From Streptomyces sp. R21 (GTDB lineage Bacteria; Actinomycetota; Actinomycetes; Streptomycetales; Streptomycetaceae): DNA of 64,000 bases. Under the pieces are notes generated by a model. That model saw nothing but the letters and a program-made list of their open reading frames with translations. It searched no databases and was not told the DNA's origin. The position numbers and the translations under genes were made by a program. Shown here piece after piece: positions 34,968-43,909 of this stretch (the stretch's first letter is position 1; each line of letters begins with the position of its first letter). The DNA lies in contig NZ_CP163435.1 of NCBI RefSeq assembly GCF_041051975.1, positions 8,101,001 through 8,165,000 on the forward strand, in the 5' to 3' direction.

Positions 34968-35897
34968 TCACACATGAAGCGTCGAAAGCAACCTCTGCAA
35001 TGATCCGCCCAGGCCCCAGCGGGCCGCGAGTTCGTCCAGTGCGGCCGGATCGCGCGGTGCGTGCGGCAGCGCCGTGTCGACGTCCGGCAGCGGAACGTCA
35101 CCGGCGACCTTGACGACCGTGGGCGCCACCGCCACGTAGGGACGCGATTCGTCGAGGCGCTTTCGCTGCGACGGTGTCAACTTCGCCTTCGGGTCGTCGA
35201 CCGCGGCCATGATCCCCGCCAGGTCGCCGAACTCGGCGAGCAGCTTGGCCGCCGTCTTCTCGCCGATCCCGGGCACGCCCGGCAGTCCGTCGCTCGGGTC
35301 GCCCCGCAGCAGTGCCAGATCCGCGTACCCCGATCCGTCGACCCCATACTTCTCGCGCAGCCACGCCTCGTCGGTGAGCTGGAGGGTGCCCACGCCCTTG
35401 AGGGGGTACAGGACGCGGATCTCCCGCTTGTCGTCCACCAGTTGGTAGAGGTCGCGGTCGCCGGTGACGATGTCGACCGGACCGGTGGCGCGGCCGGTGA
35501 ACGTGCCGATCACGTCGTCCGCCTCGTACTCCGGAACGCCCACGCGCGCGATGCCGAGTGCGTCGAGCACCGCCTCGATCACCGGCACCTGCGGCGACAG
35601 GGTGTCCGGCACCTCCTCCTCGTCCGGGCCGAGTTCGCGCTCCTCGGCCACCCGGTGCGCCTTGTAGGAAGGGATCAGGTCGACCCGCCACTGCGGGCGC
35701 CAGTCCGCGTCCATGCAGGCCACCAGGTCGTCCGGACGGTGGTCCTTGACCAGGCGGTCGATGAATTCGAGCAGCCCGCGCACGGCGTTGACGGGCGTGC
35801 CGTCCGGGGCCCTCACCGATTCGGGAACCCCGAAGTAGGCACGGAAGTAGAGGGAGGCGGTGTCGAGCAGCATCAGGCGTCTGGTCACCCTTCGCAT
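34968..35897 (-). CDS. 5'-3' exonuclease (flap nuclease-like)
   Basis: A protein of about 309 residues homologous to the 5' nuclease domain of DNA polymerase I but free-standing. Acidic metal-binding clusters are visible: LLDTASLYFRAYFG, ACMDADW, PEYEADDVIGTF and VTGDRDLYQLV, then a helix-hairpin-helix PGVPGIGEKTAAKLL. It would remove flaps or RNA primers. Start uncertain: ATG 35897, ATG 35900 or GTG 35888, none with a good binding site. A free-standing homologue also sits near helY in Mycobacterium. Confidence 0.9.
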   Translation of the reverse strand: MRRVTRRLMLLDTASLYFRAYFGVPESVRAPDGTPVNAVRGLLEFIDRLVKDHRPDDLVACMDADWRPQWRVDLIPSYKAHRVAEERELGPDEEEVPDTLSPQVPVIEAVLDALGIARVGVPEYEADDVIGTFTGRATGPVDIVTGDRDLYQLVDDKREIRVLYPLKGVGTLQLTDEAWLREKYGVDGSGYADLALLRGDPSDGLPGVPGIGEKTAAKLLAEFGDLAGIMAAVDDPKAKLTPSQRKRLDESRPYVAVAPTVVKVAGDVPLPDVDTALPHAPRDPAALDELAARWGLGGSLQRLLSTLHV

Positions 35898-36069
35898 CAT
35901 GCCGTACGGCACCGACAGCGGCCCGGAACCGGCCGTGCCCCGGAGCCCGGGGCGGCCCGGCACCGGCAGTGACCTGGGCCACTCCTGTGTTTGCTTCGCA
36001 TAAGCGGGGGCAGGCGCGCCCTCTGAGCGAAGGCAGTTGCGCTTTCAACTGTCCGGACGAGAGGTACAC

Positions 36070-37158
36070 GTGTCATCCAGGCTTGAGGCAGAGCATCTGT
36101 ACAAGGTGTTCGGGAGACGGACGGACGAGGCGGTGGAGCGGCTGAGCGCCGGAGCCGACCGCGAGGAACTGCGCGCCGACGGAACCACCGCAGCGGTGAT
36201 CGACGCGTCCTTCACCGTCGAACCGGGCGAGATCTTCGTCGTCATGGGCCTGTCCGGATCCGGTAAGTCCACGCTGCTGCGCATGCTCAACGGGCTTCTG
36301 GAGCCGACCGCCGGGCATGTGCGCTTCGACGGCCAGGACCTCACCGCGCTCAGCGCACGCGCACTGCGCGAGGTCCGCTCGAAGAAGATCAGCATGGTCT
36401 TCCAGCACTTCGCGCTCTTCCCGCACCGCAGCGTCCTGGAGAACGCCGCCTACGGCCTGGGCGTGCAGGGCGTGCCCCGCGCCGAGCGCAACAAGCGCGC
36501 CGCCCACGCCCTGGAACTCGCCGGGCTCGCCGGCTGGGAGAAGTCCTGGCCCGACGAGCTGTCCGGCGGCATGCAGCAGCGCGTGGGCCTCGCCCGCGCG
36601 CTCGCCACCGACGCCGACCTGCTGCTGATGGACGAGTCGTTCAGCGCGCTCGACCCGCTGATCCGCCGCGACATGCAGGACCAGCTGATCGAACTCCAGC
36701 GCAAGCTGAAGAAGACCATCGTCTTCATCACCCACGACCTCAACGAGGCCATGCGCCTGGGCGACCGGATCGCCGTCATGCGCGACGGCCGCATCGTCCA
36801 GACCGGCACCGCCGAGGACATCCTCGTCCGCCCCGCCAACGACTACGTCGCCTCCTTCACCCAGGACGTGGACCGCTCCCGCGTGCTGACCGCGGGAGCC
36901 GTGATGGACACCGCCGTCCAGGGCGACGAGGTGGCGTGCGCCTGCGAGACCGCGACGCCCGAGACCTCCTTCGTGGAGCTGTGCGCGATCAGCGCCCGGC
37001 TGACCCACCCGGTCGCCGTGCTCGACGCGGAACGCAGGCTGGTCGGCCGGGTCCCCCGGCAGCGCCTGGTCGGCTTCCTCGGCGATCAGCAGGGCGAGCC
37101 CGCCCCCTGCGACAACCCGCGCGGCACGTCCGCCAAGGTGGTGAAGGCCGATGCCTAG
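36070..37158 (+). CDS. Glycine betaine/proline ABC transporter ATPase
   Basis: A 362-residue ProV/OpuAA-type ATPase: Walker A GLSGSGKST, Q-loop VFQHFALFPHRSV, signature LSGGMQQRVGLARAL, Walker B LLLMDESFSALDP, H-loop FITHDLNEA. The C-terminal part (from about 275) holds a degenerate regulatory CBS-like region. It energises the fused permease/binding protein encoded next, overlapping by 8 bases. GTG follows GAGAGG. Role: uptake of osmoprotectants. Confidence 0.93.
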   Translation: MSSRLEAEHLYKVFGRRTDEAVERLSAGADREELRADGTTAAVIDASFTVEPGEIFVVMGLSGSGKSTLLRMLNGLLEPTAGHVRFDGQDLTALSARALREVRSKKISMVFQHFALFPHRSVLENAAYGLGVQGVPRAERNKRAAHALELAGLAGWEKSWPDELSGGMQQRVGLARALATDADLLLMDESFSALDPLIRRDMQDQLIELQRKLKKTIVFITHDLNEAMRLGDRIAVMRDGRIVQTGTAEDILVRPANDYVASFTQDVDRSRVLTAGAVMDTAVQGDEVACACETATPETSFVELCAISARLTHPVAVLDAERRLVGRVPRQRLVGFLGDQQGEPAPCDNPRGTSAKVVKADA

Positions 37159-39760
37159 GATCTCCTTCGGCGACTGGGTCAACGACGCGGTCGACTGGCT
37201 GCTGACCCACATGTCGTGGCTCTTCGACTTCATGAAGACCGTCTTCCAGGGCACCTACGACGGCATCGACACCGTCCTCCAGGCCCCGGAACCCCTCCTG
37301 CTGACCGGCATCTTCGCCGTCATCGCGTTCTGGTTGCGCGGCACCTCCGCCGGTGTCCTCACCTTCGTGGGATTCGCCTTCATCGACTCCCTCGATCTGT
37401 GGGAGGACGCGATGATGACCCTGTCGCTCGTCCTCGTGGCGACGCTCATCGCGCTCGTCGTCTCCGTGCCCGTGGGCATCTGGGCGGCGCGCTCCGACCG
37501 GGTCAGCGGCATCGTCCGCCCGGTCCTCGACTTCATGCAGACGCTGCCCGCGATGATCTACCTCATCCCGGCGATCCTGTTCTTCGGCACCGGCGCCCCC
37601 GCGGGCATCGTCGCCACCCTGATCTTCGCGATCGCCCCCGGCGTGCGCATGACCGAGCTGGGCATCCGCCAGGTCGACAAGGAACTGGTCGAGGCCGCCG
37701 ACGCGTTCGGCACCACGCCCCGCGACACACTGCTGCGCATCCAGCTGCCGCTGGCGCTGCCCACGGTCATGGCCGGCGTCAACCAGGTCATCATGCTGAG
37801 CCTGTCCATGGCCGCCATCGCGGGCATGGTCGGCACCGACGGCCTGGGCGGCGCCGTCAACGAGGCCATCGGCCAGGTCAACGTCGGCCTCGGCTCCGAG
37901 GCCGGTGTCGCCATCGTCATCCTGGCGATCTACCTCGACCGCATGACCAACGCCCTGGGCACCCAGGTCTCCCCGCTCGGCCGTCGCTCCCTCGCCAAGC
38001 TGCGCGCCGCCCAGGGCCTGAAGATCTGGTCCTACCGGCCCCGGCCCGCCGTGGCCGTCGTCGGCGTGGTCGTCCTCGCCCTGGTCGCAGGCGGCATGGG
38101 GATCTTCGGCGGTACGACCTCCACGGCCACCGCCACCGACGCCGAGAACGTCGGCCAGGGCAAGAAGGTCACCATCGGCTACATCCCGTGGGACGAGGGG
38201 ATCGCCTCCACCTTCCTGTGGAAGGAGATCCTTCAGGAGCGCGGCTTCGAGGTCGACACCAAGCAGTTCGAGGCGGGCCCGCTCTACACCTCGCTCGCCT
38301 CGGGCGACATCGACTTCCAGACGGACTCCTGGCTGCCGACCACCCACGCGCAGTACTGGAAGAAGTACGGCGAGCAGCTGGACGACCTGGGCTCCTGGTA
38401 CGCCCCGACGTCCCTGGAGCTGACCGTTCCCGCGTACATGAAGGGCATCGACTCCCTGGCGGACCTCAAGGGCCAGGCGTCGAAGTTCGGCGGGAAGGTC
38501 ACCGGCATCGAGTCCAGCGCCGGAATGATGGCCATGCTCAAGAGCAAGGTGCTGGGGGAGTACGGGCTCGACAAGGAGTACAAGGTCGTCGACAGCTCCA
38601 CGCCCGCGATGCTGGCCGAGCTGAAGCGCGCGTACGCCAAGAAGCAGCCCATCGTCGTCACGCTCTGGTCGCCGCACTGGGCGTACAGCGACTACAAGCT
38701 GAAGAAGCTCAAGGACCCGAAGGGCGCCTGGGGCAAGGGCGACGGCGTGCACACCCTCTCCCGCAAGGGCTTCGCCCAGGACAACCCGGTCGTCGGCGGG
38801 TGGCTGAAGAACTTCAAGATGACCGAGCCGCAGCTCACCGGCCTCGAGGCGGAGATCAACAAGGCCGGCAAGGGCAATCAGCAGGACGCCGTGCGCACCT
38901 GGCTGAAGAAGAACCCGGGCCTCCTCGACAAGCTGGCCCCGGTCAAGAGCGCCGGCGCCGCAGCCGAGGCGAAGCGCCCCCTCGACGTCGCCTGGTTCCC
39001 CTGGGACGAGGACGTCGCCGTCACCTACCTGTGGAAGAACGTCCTGGCCCGCCGCGGCTACACGCTGAACCTGAAGCAGATGGACGTCGGCCCGGTCTAC
39101 ACCGGCCTCGCCAGCGGCGACCTCGATCTCAACTTCGACGCCTGGCTGCCGTACGCCCAGCAGAACTACTGGGACAAGAACAAGAACGATCTACGAGACC
39201 TGGGCACCTGGTACCGGCCAACCTCGCTGGAGATCGCGGTCCCGTCGTACGTCAAGGACGTCAAGTCCCTCGAGGACCTCAAGGGCAAGGCGGACACCTT
39301 CGACGGGCGGATCATCGGCATCGAGCCGGGCACCGGCGAGATGAACCTCCTCAAGAAGAAGGTGCTGCCCGGCTACGGCCTCGATAAGGAGTACAAGGTC
39401 GTTGACGGTTCAACGCCCGCGATGCTGGCCGAGCTGAAGCGCGCGTACGCCAAGAAGAAGCCGGTCGCCGTGGTCCTGTGGTCCCCGCACTGGGCCTACA
39501 GCGAGTACAAGCTGACCAAGCTCGCGGACGACAAGAAGCTGTTCGGCGAGGGCAACACCATCCGCACCATCTCCAACAAGGCGTTCCCCGGGCGGTACCC
39601 GCAGCTCACTAAGTGGATCAAGAACTTCAGGATGAGCGAGTCCGAGCTCGGCAGCCTGGAGAGCGAGATCAAGCAGCGCGGCCAGGGGCACGAGGAGGAC
39701 GCCGTCGCCGCGTGGCTGAAGGAGCACCCTGACATGGTGGAGCGGATGACTCCGCAGTAG
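37151..39760 (+). CDS. Betaine ABC permease fused to two substrate-binding domains
   Basis: An 869-residue fusion. Residues 1 to about 290 are a ProW/OpuAB permease (EAADAFGTTPRDTLLRIQLPLALPTVMAGVNQ is the ATPase-coupling loop). A further membrane anchor follows (about 297-322, AVAVVGVVVLALVAGGMGIFG), then two OpuAC-type binding domains, about 337-600 and 608-869. Each has a Pro-Trp start (GYIPWDEG, AWFPWDED), a central STPAMLAELKRAYAKK and LWSPHWAYS. Binding domains are therefore tethered outside the cell to the translocator. A strong terminator follows. Confidence 0.93.
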   Translation: MPRISFGDWVNDAVDWLLTHMSWLFDFMKTVFQGTYDGIDTVLQAPEPLLLTGIFAVIAFWLRGTSAGVLTFVGFAFIDSLDLWEDAMMTLSLVLVATLIALVVSVPVGIWAARSDRVSGIVRPVLDFMQTLPAMIYLIPAILFFGTGAPAGIVATLIFAIAPGVRMTELGIRQVDKELVEAADAFGTTPRDTLLRIQLPLALPTVMAGVNQVIMLSLSMAAIAGMVGTDGLGGAVNEAIGQVNVGLGSEAGVAIVILAIYLDRMTNALGTQVSPLGRRSLAKLRAAQGLKIWSYRPRPAVAVVGVVVLALVAGGMGIFGGTTSTATATDAENVGQGKKVTIGYIPWDEGIASTFLWKEILQERGFEVDTKQFEAGPLYTSLASGDIDFQTDSWLPTTHAQYWKKYGEQLDDLGSWYAPTSLELTVPAYMKGIDSLADLKGQASKFGGKVTGIESSAGMMAMLKSKVLGEYGLDKEYKVVDSSTPAMLAELKRAYAKKQPIVVTLWSPHWAYSDYKLKKLKDPKGAWGKGDGVHTLSRKGFAQDNPVVGGWLKNFKMTEPQLTGLEAEINKAGKGNQQDAVRTWLKKNPGLLDKLAPVKSAGAAAEAKRPLDVAWFPWDEDVAVTYLWKNVLARRGYTLNLKQMDVGPVYTGLASGDLDLNFDAWLPYAQQNYWDKNKNDLRDLGTWYRPTSLEIAVPSYVKDVKSLEDLKGKADTFDGRIIGIEPGTGEMNLLKKKVLPGYGLDKEYKVVDGSTPAMLAELKRAYAKKKPVAVVLWSPHWAYSEYKLTKLADDKKLFGEGNTIRTISNKAFPGRYPQLTKWIKNFRMSESELGSLESEIKQRGQGHEEDAVAAWLKEHPDMVERMTPQ

Positions 39761-39809
39761 GGCGGCGACAGCACGGCAGTGAGATCGCCGTAGTACGGCG
39801 GCGGTCGTT

Positions 39810-39849
39810 CGAGGGGCGGGATGCGCGCGGTGGCGCATCCCGCCCCTCG
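39810..39849 (+). terminator. Strong terminator after betaine transporter
   Basis: A perfect 17-bp stem (CGAGGGGCGGGATGCGC and its complement) with a 6-nt loop, 49 bases after the stop. The rest of 39761-40092 holds the promoter region of the HTH-cupin gene and three octamer repeats. Confidence 0.9.
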
Positions 39850-39994
39850 CTGCGTCCCCCCGCCTCACGGCGTGATCCGGCCAACACTCCCTGTGGCGAG
39901 AATGGTGACCCTCGCGCTCCTTCGATGTGACGGCGATGTGACGGGTGCATGAAACGGTTTGCCGAACATGCGTAGGGTGCAGACAACTCATGCG

Positions 39995-40027
39995 GAGTAC
40001 TCGTCCGAAGTACTCACCGGAGTGCTC
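39995..40027. repeat. Three spaced GAGTACTC-like octamers
   Basis: GAGTACTC at 39995, AAGTACTC at 40008 and GAGTGCTC at 40020, at 13- and 12-base spacing. The first is a perfect palindrome. They lie 65-98 bases upstream of the HTH-cupin gene and may be its operator array. Confidence 0.55.
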
Positions 40028-40092
40028 GTTCGAGGCCCCGTCGGCCTCGTCCGAGGCAGTGGACCGACTACACGGAGGAGGGAGCCGGAGCG

Positions 40093-40683
40093 ATGGGCGA
40101 CCACAAAGAACAGCCACTTCGGGTGGGCGCGGCCGTCCGGCGGCGGCGCCGGGCACTCGACCTGACCCTCGCCGTCGTGGCCGAGCGCAGCGGCCTGTCG
40201 GTCCCCTTCCTGAGCCAGGTGGAGAACGAGCGGGCCCGGCCGAGCCGGCGCTCCCTGGAGAGAGTCGCCGACGCGCTCGGCACCACCGCCGTCGAACTGC
40301 TCGCCGCGGCCGACCCGGCGTGCAGCGTCGACGTCGTGCGCGCCGACACCTCGGAGTTGACGCCCCCCGCCCCCGAGGCCCGGGTGCGCCCGCTGGTGCG
40401 CGGTCATCACCAGCTGCACGCCACGGAGTTCACGGGCGAGCACGAAGAGGGCCGCGAACTCCAGCACCGCAACGACAAGTTGATGTACGTCGCCGACGGC
40501 GGCGTCGAGGTCGAGGCGGAGGGCCGCGCCCACCGGCTGGGCCGCGGCGACACGATGTACCTGACCGGCGGAGTGCGCCACCGCTGGCGGGCGACCGTGC
40601 CGGACACGCGGGTCGTCGTGGTCGAGGTCGCCGACCACATCGACGCGGTCGAGGACCAGCACGCCGCGTTCGGCAGGCGCTGA
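40093..40683 (+). CDS. XRE-HTH and cupin domain regulator
   Basis: A 196-residue regulator: HTH at about residues 8-65 (LRVGAAVRRRRRALDLTLAVVAERSGLSVPFLSQVENERARPS) and a cupin at about 110-185 (GRGDTMYLTGGVRHRWRA). Such proteins usually sense a small metabolite through the cupin. ATG follows GGAGGGAGCC. The next gene starts 3 bases after its stop, so the two are co-transcribed. Confidence 0.9.
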   Translation: MGDHKEQPLRVGAAVRRRRRALDLTLAVVAERSGLSVPFLSQVENERARPSRRSLERVADALGTTAVELLAAADPACSVDVVRADTSELTPPAPEARVRPLVRGHHQLHATEFTGEHEEGRELQHRNDKLMYVADGGVEVEAEGRAHRLGRGDTMYLTGGVRHRWRATVPDTRVVVVEVADHIDAVEDQHAAFGRR

Positions 40684-40686
40684 CCT

Positions 40687-41430
40687 TTGCAGGGCGCGTA
40701 CGGTGCCGCGGTGCGCGTGGTCTCGCTCGTGCCCTCGCTGACGGAGGCCGTGGCCGTGACGCTGCCCGGTGCCCTGGTCGGTGCGACCGACTGGTGCAGC
40801 CGTCCGGCGGACCTCGACGTCGTACGCGTCGGGGGCACCAAGAACCCCGGGATCGACGGGATTCTCCGGCTCGCCCCCGACCTGGTCGTCGCCAACGAGG
40901 AGGAGAACCGCGCCCCCGACCTCGCGGCCCTGTGCGCGGCCGGGATCGAGGTGCTCGTCACCGAGGTGCGCGACGTGCCGGAGGCCTTCCGGGAGCTGGA
41001 ACGCGTGCTGTACGCCTGCGGGGCGGGCGCCCGGCCGCGATGGCTGGACGAGGCGGAGGAGGCGTGGGCGGCGCTGCCGGTTCCCGACCGCCGTACGACC
41101 GCCGTCGTGCCGATCTGGCGGCGGCCCTGGATGGTTCTCGGCCACGACACCTTCGCCGGTGACGTGCTGGCCCGGCTGGGCGTGGACAACGTGTACGCGC
41201 GGCACGCGGACCGCTATCCGAAGATCCCGGTCGAGGAGCTGCGCGCCGCGGCCCCGGACCTCGTCGTCCTGCCCGACGAGCCGTACCGTTTCACCGCCGA
41301 CGACGGACCCGAGGCGTTCGAGGGCGTGCCCTGCGCGCTCGTCGACGGACGTCATCTCACCTGGTACGGGCCCTCGTTGGGCGAGGCCCCACGGGTCATC
41401 GGCGCGGCGCTGCGAGCAGCTCGCCGCTGA
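40687..41430 (+). CDS. Cobalamin-binding-like (BtuF-fold) protein without export signal
   Basis: A protein of up to 247 residues with the helical-backbone periplasmic-binding fold (RVVSLVPSLTEAVA start; VVGGTKNPGIDGILRLAPDLVVANEEEN; WYGPSLGEAPRVI end). Unlike typical BtuF there is no signal peptide or lipobox, whichever start is used (TTG 40687 with GGCAGG, or GTG 40711). It may therefore act in the cytosol. The start is uncertain. Its last 35 bases overlap the convergent transporter gene. Confidence 0.8.
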   Translation: MQGAYGAAVRVVSLVPSLTEAVAVTLPGALVGATDWCSRPADLDVVRVGGTKNPGIDGILRLAPDLVVANEEENRAPDLAALCAAGIEVLVTEVRDVPEAFRELERVLYACGAGARPRWLDEAEEAWAALPVPDRRTTAVVPIWRRPWMVLGHDTFAGDVLARLGVDNVYARHADRYPKIPVEELRAAAPDLVVLPDEPYRFTADDGPEAFEGVPCALVDGRHLTWYGPSLGEAPRVIGAALRAARR

Positions 41431-42529
41431 CCAGACCGCGGGCCGTGCGGACCGCAGCGACCGACCAGGCGGCCACCAGCAGGACGTACAGCCCGACCGC
41501 CAGCCCGTCGAAGGCCGCGAGTCCCGTGTGCCGGGCCAGCCCCTCCGCGCCGGTCACGCCCGTCCCCACCGGGAACGTGAACGCCCACCACGTCATCGCG
41601 AAGCCCATGCCCCGGCGGCGGGCCCGCAGCACCATGGCCGCGGCCAGCGCCAGCCAGAGCAGGGCGAAGCCCATGACCGGGACGCCGTACAGGACGGCGA
41701 AGACGCCGAAACCGCCGTCGTACGGCGCCGGTACGACACCGGGGGCGACGTCCGCGAACTTGCCGGCCGCGGTCGCGGACTGGCCGAGCGGGCCGAGGAC
41801 CAGGAACAGGGTCGGGGTGAGCGCGAGGGGGAGCGGGCCCCCGGTGATGAGCCGGGCGACGATCACCGGCAGGACCACGAGGACGGCGATGAGGCTGATG
41901 CCGAACATCGCGAAGCAGGCGAGCAGCAGGGTCTCCCGGGCCTGTCCGGCCGGGAGGTGCGGGACGAGAAGGGGGCCGAGGGCGGCGGAGACCATCGGGG
42001 CCACGAGGGGCAGCAGCCATACGGGGGTCGCCTGGCCGGGCTCGATGCGGTGCCGGACGACCATCAGGTACGGGACGGCCACCGCGGCGACGAGTCCGAC
42101 GGCCGTGCCGGCGCCGAACAGCACGGTGTCGGTCGCGACCGCCGCGGGGGTGCCGATCCAGTCCCGGCCCACGGTCAGCGCGCCTCCGCCGACGGCCAGC
42201 AGGGCCATCGCGAGGCAGCCGTAGAAGGGGGCCATCGCCGGGTCGAGGAGGTGGGCGCGGGCCTGGTCGCGGTGGTGGATCCAGTGCAGCGTCCGGGCGA
42301 CGAGGAGGGTGACGAGCATCGCCAGGGACAACGCCCAGACTGCGGTGCAGGCCGTCCGCAGGCCCGGTACGTCGCCGGGGAGTCCCGCGCCCGCCGAGGC
42401 CACGATCGCGGTGCCCATCACCGAGGCGTACCAGTTCGGGCCGAGGTGCCGGACGGCGGCGGCGCGCGGGCGCCCGGGGTGCCGGAGGCGGGTGACGGCG
42501 ACGGGGAGGGGCTGGGCTGCGGTGACCAT
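41396..42529 (-). CDS. TDT-family transporter (TehA/Mae1 type)
   Basis: A 377-residue membrane protein with about ten hydrophobic segments. HLGPNWYASVMGTAIVASAGAGLPG and AMTWWAFTFPVGTGVTG are typical of the tellurite-resistance/dicarboxylate (TDT) family, which also includes sulfite and malate exporters. ATG at 42529 follows GGTGGAG. It is divergent from a LysR gene with a LysR-type site in the gap. Substrate unknown. Confidence 0.88.
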   Translation of the reverse strand: MVTAAQPLPVAVTRLRHPGRPRAAAVRHLGPNWYASVMGTAIVASAGAGLPGDVPGLRTACTAVWALSLAMLVTLLVARTLHWIHHRDQARAHLLDPAMAPFYGCLAMALLAVGGGALTVGRDWIGTPAAVATDTVLFGAGTAVGLVAAVAVPYLMVVRHRIEPGQATPVWLLPLVAPMVSAALGPLLVPHLPAGQARETLLLACFAMFGISLIAVLVVLPVIVARLITGGPLPLALTPTLFLVLGPLGQSATAAGKFADVAPGVVPAPYDGGFGVFAVLYGVPVMGFALLWLALAAAMVLRARRRGMGFAMTWWAFTFPVGTGVTGAEGLARHTGLAAFDGLAVGLYVLLVAAWSVAAVRTARGLVSGELLAAPRR

Positions 42530-42586
42530 GACTCCACCGTGCTGGCGGGGCGGGCTGCCCACCAGGGAGCATGGCGCTATGGGGGC

Positions 42587-42601
42587 ATAAGCTGGCTTTA
42601 T
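42587..42601. promoter_or_regulatory. LysR-type binding site
   Basis: ATAA-N7-TTAT palindrome (ATAAGCTGGCTTTAT) in the gap between the divergent transporter (start 42529) and LysR gene. Its position argues against the LysR ATG at 42571, which would place the site inside the gene. Confidence 0.6.
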
Positions 42602-42654
42602 GGGCTGGGCTGAGTGTGGGGCTGCGGGCGAGAACGATTGTGGGGCTGTTGTTC

Positions 42655-43566
42655 GTGAGTAGGGCCGAGGAGGCGGGTGGGCTTGCGCACCGGGTGCCGG
42701 ATCTGGGTGCGCTGGAGCTCTTGCTCGCGGTGGCGCGGCTGGGGAGCCTGGGGCGGGCTGCGCGGGAAACGGGGATCACTCAACCGGCGGCCAGCAGCCG
42801 GATCCGCTCGATGGAGCGGCAGCTCGGTGTCGCGCTCGTCGACCGGTCGCCGCGTGGCTCGCAGCTCACGGACGCCGGGGTGCTGGTCACGGACTGGGCC
42901 CGGCGGGTCGTGGAGGCCGCCGAGGCGTTCGACGTGGGGGCGCAGGCGTTGCGGGATCGGCGGGACTCGCGGTTGCGGGTCGCTGCCAGCATGACGATCG
43001 CGGAGTATCTGCTGCCGGGGTGGCTGATCGCGCTGCGCGCGCAGCGGCCCGACACGGCGGTGTCGCTCCTCGCGGGCAACTCGGCCGCCGTTGCCGAGCG
43101 GTTGCTCGCGGGGGAGGCGGATCTCGGGTTCGTGGAGGGGCTGTCCGTGCCGGCGGGGCTGGACTCGGCGGTCGTCGCGCACGACCGGCTGATCGTGGTG
43201 ACGGCGCCGGGGCATCCTTGGGCGCGCCGCCGCAAGCCGCTGGCGGCGGCGGAGTTGGCGGCTACGCCGCTGATCCTTCGGGAGGAGGGGTCGGGTACGC
43301 GCCAGGTGTTGGAGGCGGCGCTGGGTGGTCTGGCGCGCCCGCTCATCGAGCTGTCCTCGACCACTGCGGTCAAGGCCTCCGCGGCGAGTGGGGCGGGTCC
43401 CGCCGTCCTGAGCGAACTGGCCCTCGGCGAGGAACTCTCCGCCCACCGGCTGGTCAGCATCCCCGTCTCCGACACCCACCTCCGCCGAGCCCTCCGCGCG
43501 GTCTGGCCCACCGGGCATCGGCCTACGGGGCCGGCGCGGGACTTGCTGAGCCTGACGCGCGGGTAG
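42655..43566 (+). CDS. LysR-family regulator
   Basis: A protein of about 303 residues. HTH at about residues 15-75 (LGALELLLAVARLGSLGRAARETGITQPAASSRIRSMERQLG) and a periplasmic-binding-like effector domain from about 105 (RVAASMTIAEYLLPGWL). GTG at 42655 is chosen because the LysR site lies upstream; ATG 42571 has a better ribosome-binding site but would overlap it. It probably controls the divergent TDT transporter. Confidence 0.85.
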   Translation: MSRAEEAGGLAHRVPDLGALELLLAVARLGSLGRAARETGITQPAASSRIRSMERQLGVALVDRSPRGSQLTDAGVLVTDWARRVVEAAEAFDVGAQALRDRRDSRLRVAASMTIAEYLLPGWLIALRAQRPDTAVSLLAGNSAAVAERLLAGEADLGFVEGLSVPAGLDSAVVAHDRLIVVTAPGHPWARRRKPLAAAELAATPLILREEGSGTRQVLEAALGGLARPLIELSSTTAVKASAASGAGPAVLSELALGEELSAHRLVSIPVSDTHLRRALRAVWPTGHRPTGPARDLLSLTRG

Positions 43567-43591
43567 CGTCGCCGGTGCCGGTGGGTGGGTC

Positions 43592-43710
43592 GGGGCCGTG
43601 CCGGTACGTCTTGCCCGTCGCCGCGTGGGCGTACTGCCCGGGGTTGATACACGGCGGGACTTGGCGGGCGGTCTGCTACGCGACGGGCAGAGACGTACCG
43701 GCACGGCCCC
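43592..43710. repeat. Long inverted repeat
   Basis: Left arm 43592-43621 begins GGGGCCGTGCCGGTACGTCT; right arm 43680-43710 is its complement. Twenty bases pair perfectly, then ten more after a single extra base, with a 58-base centre that can itself fold. The transcript would form a very stable hairpin after the LysR gene. Confidence 0.85.
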
Positions 43711-43871
43711 TTCCGCCGTAGGGCGACTGCGGGTGCGTGGGGGTGCGCGTGGCGCCGGGTGGCCGGCGTAGCCGCTCTCCCTGCGGGCAGTCGTGCCGCT
43801 GGGGCGGCATGGGTGGGCGCAGGCGGCGCCTCGTCAGCGCCGAGTTGCGTGACCCACCCCCGCCCAGCACC

Positions 43872-43909
43872 AACCCCGGGTGCCTGGGAAACAGAGGGCG
43901 CCCGGGGTT
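43872..43909. repeat. 13-bp hairpin repeat
   Basis: AACCCCGGGTGCC (43872-43884) pairs with GGCGCCCGGGGTT (43897-43909), one T-G wobble, loop 12. It lies inside the wider GGGTGGGC/GCCCACCC pair. Confidence 0.7.

Noticed and set aside
39995..40027. A short CRISPR-like array
   Set aside because: The units are only 8 bases with 4-5-base gaps; no spacers or cas genes exist in the window.
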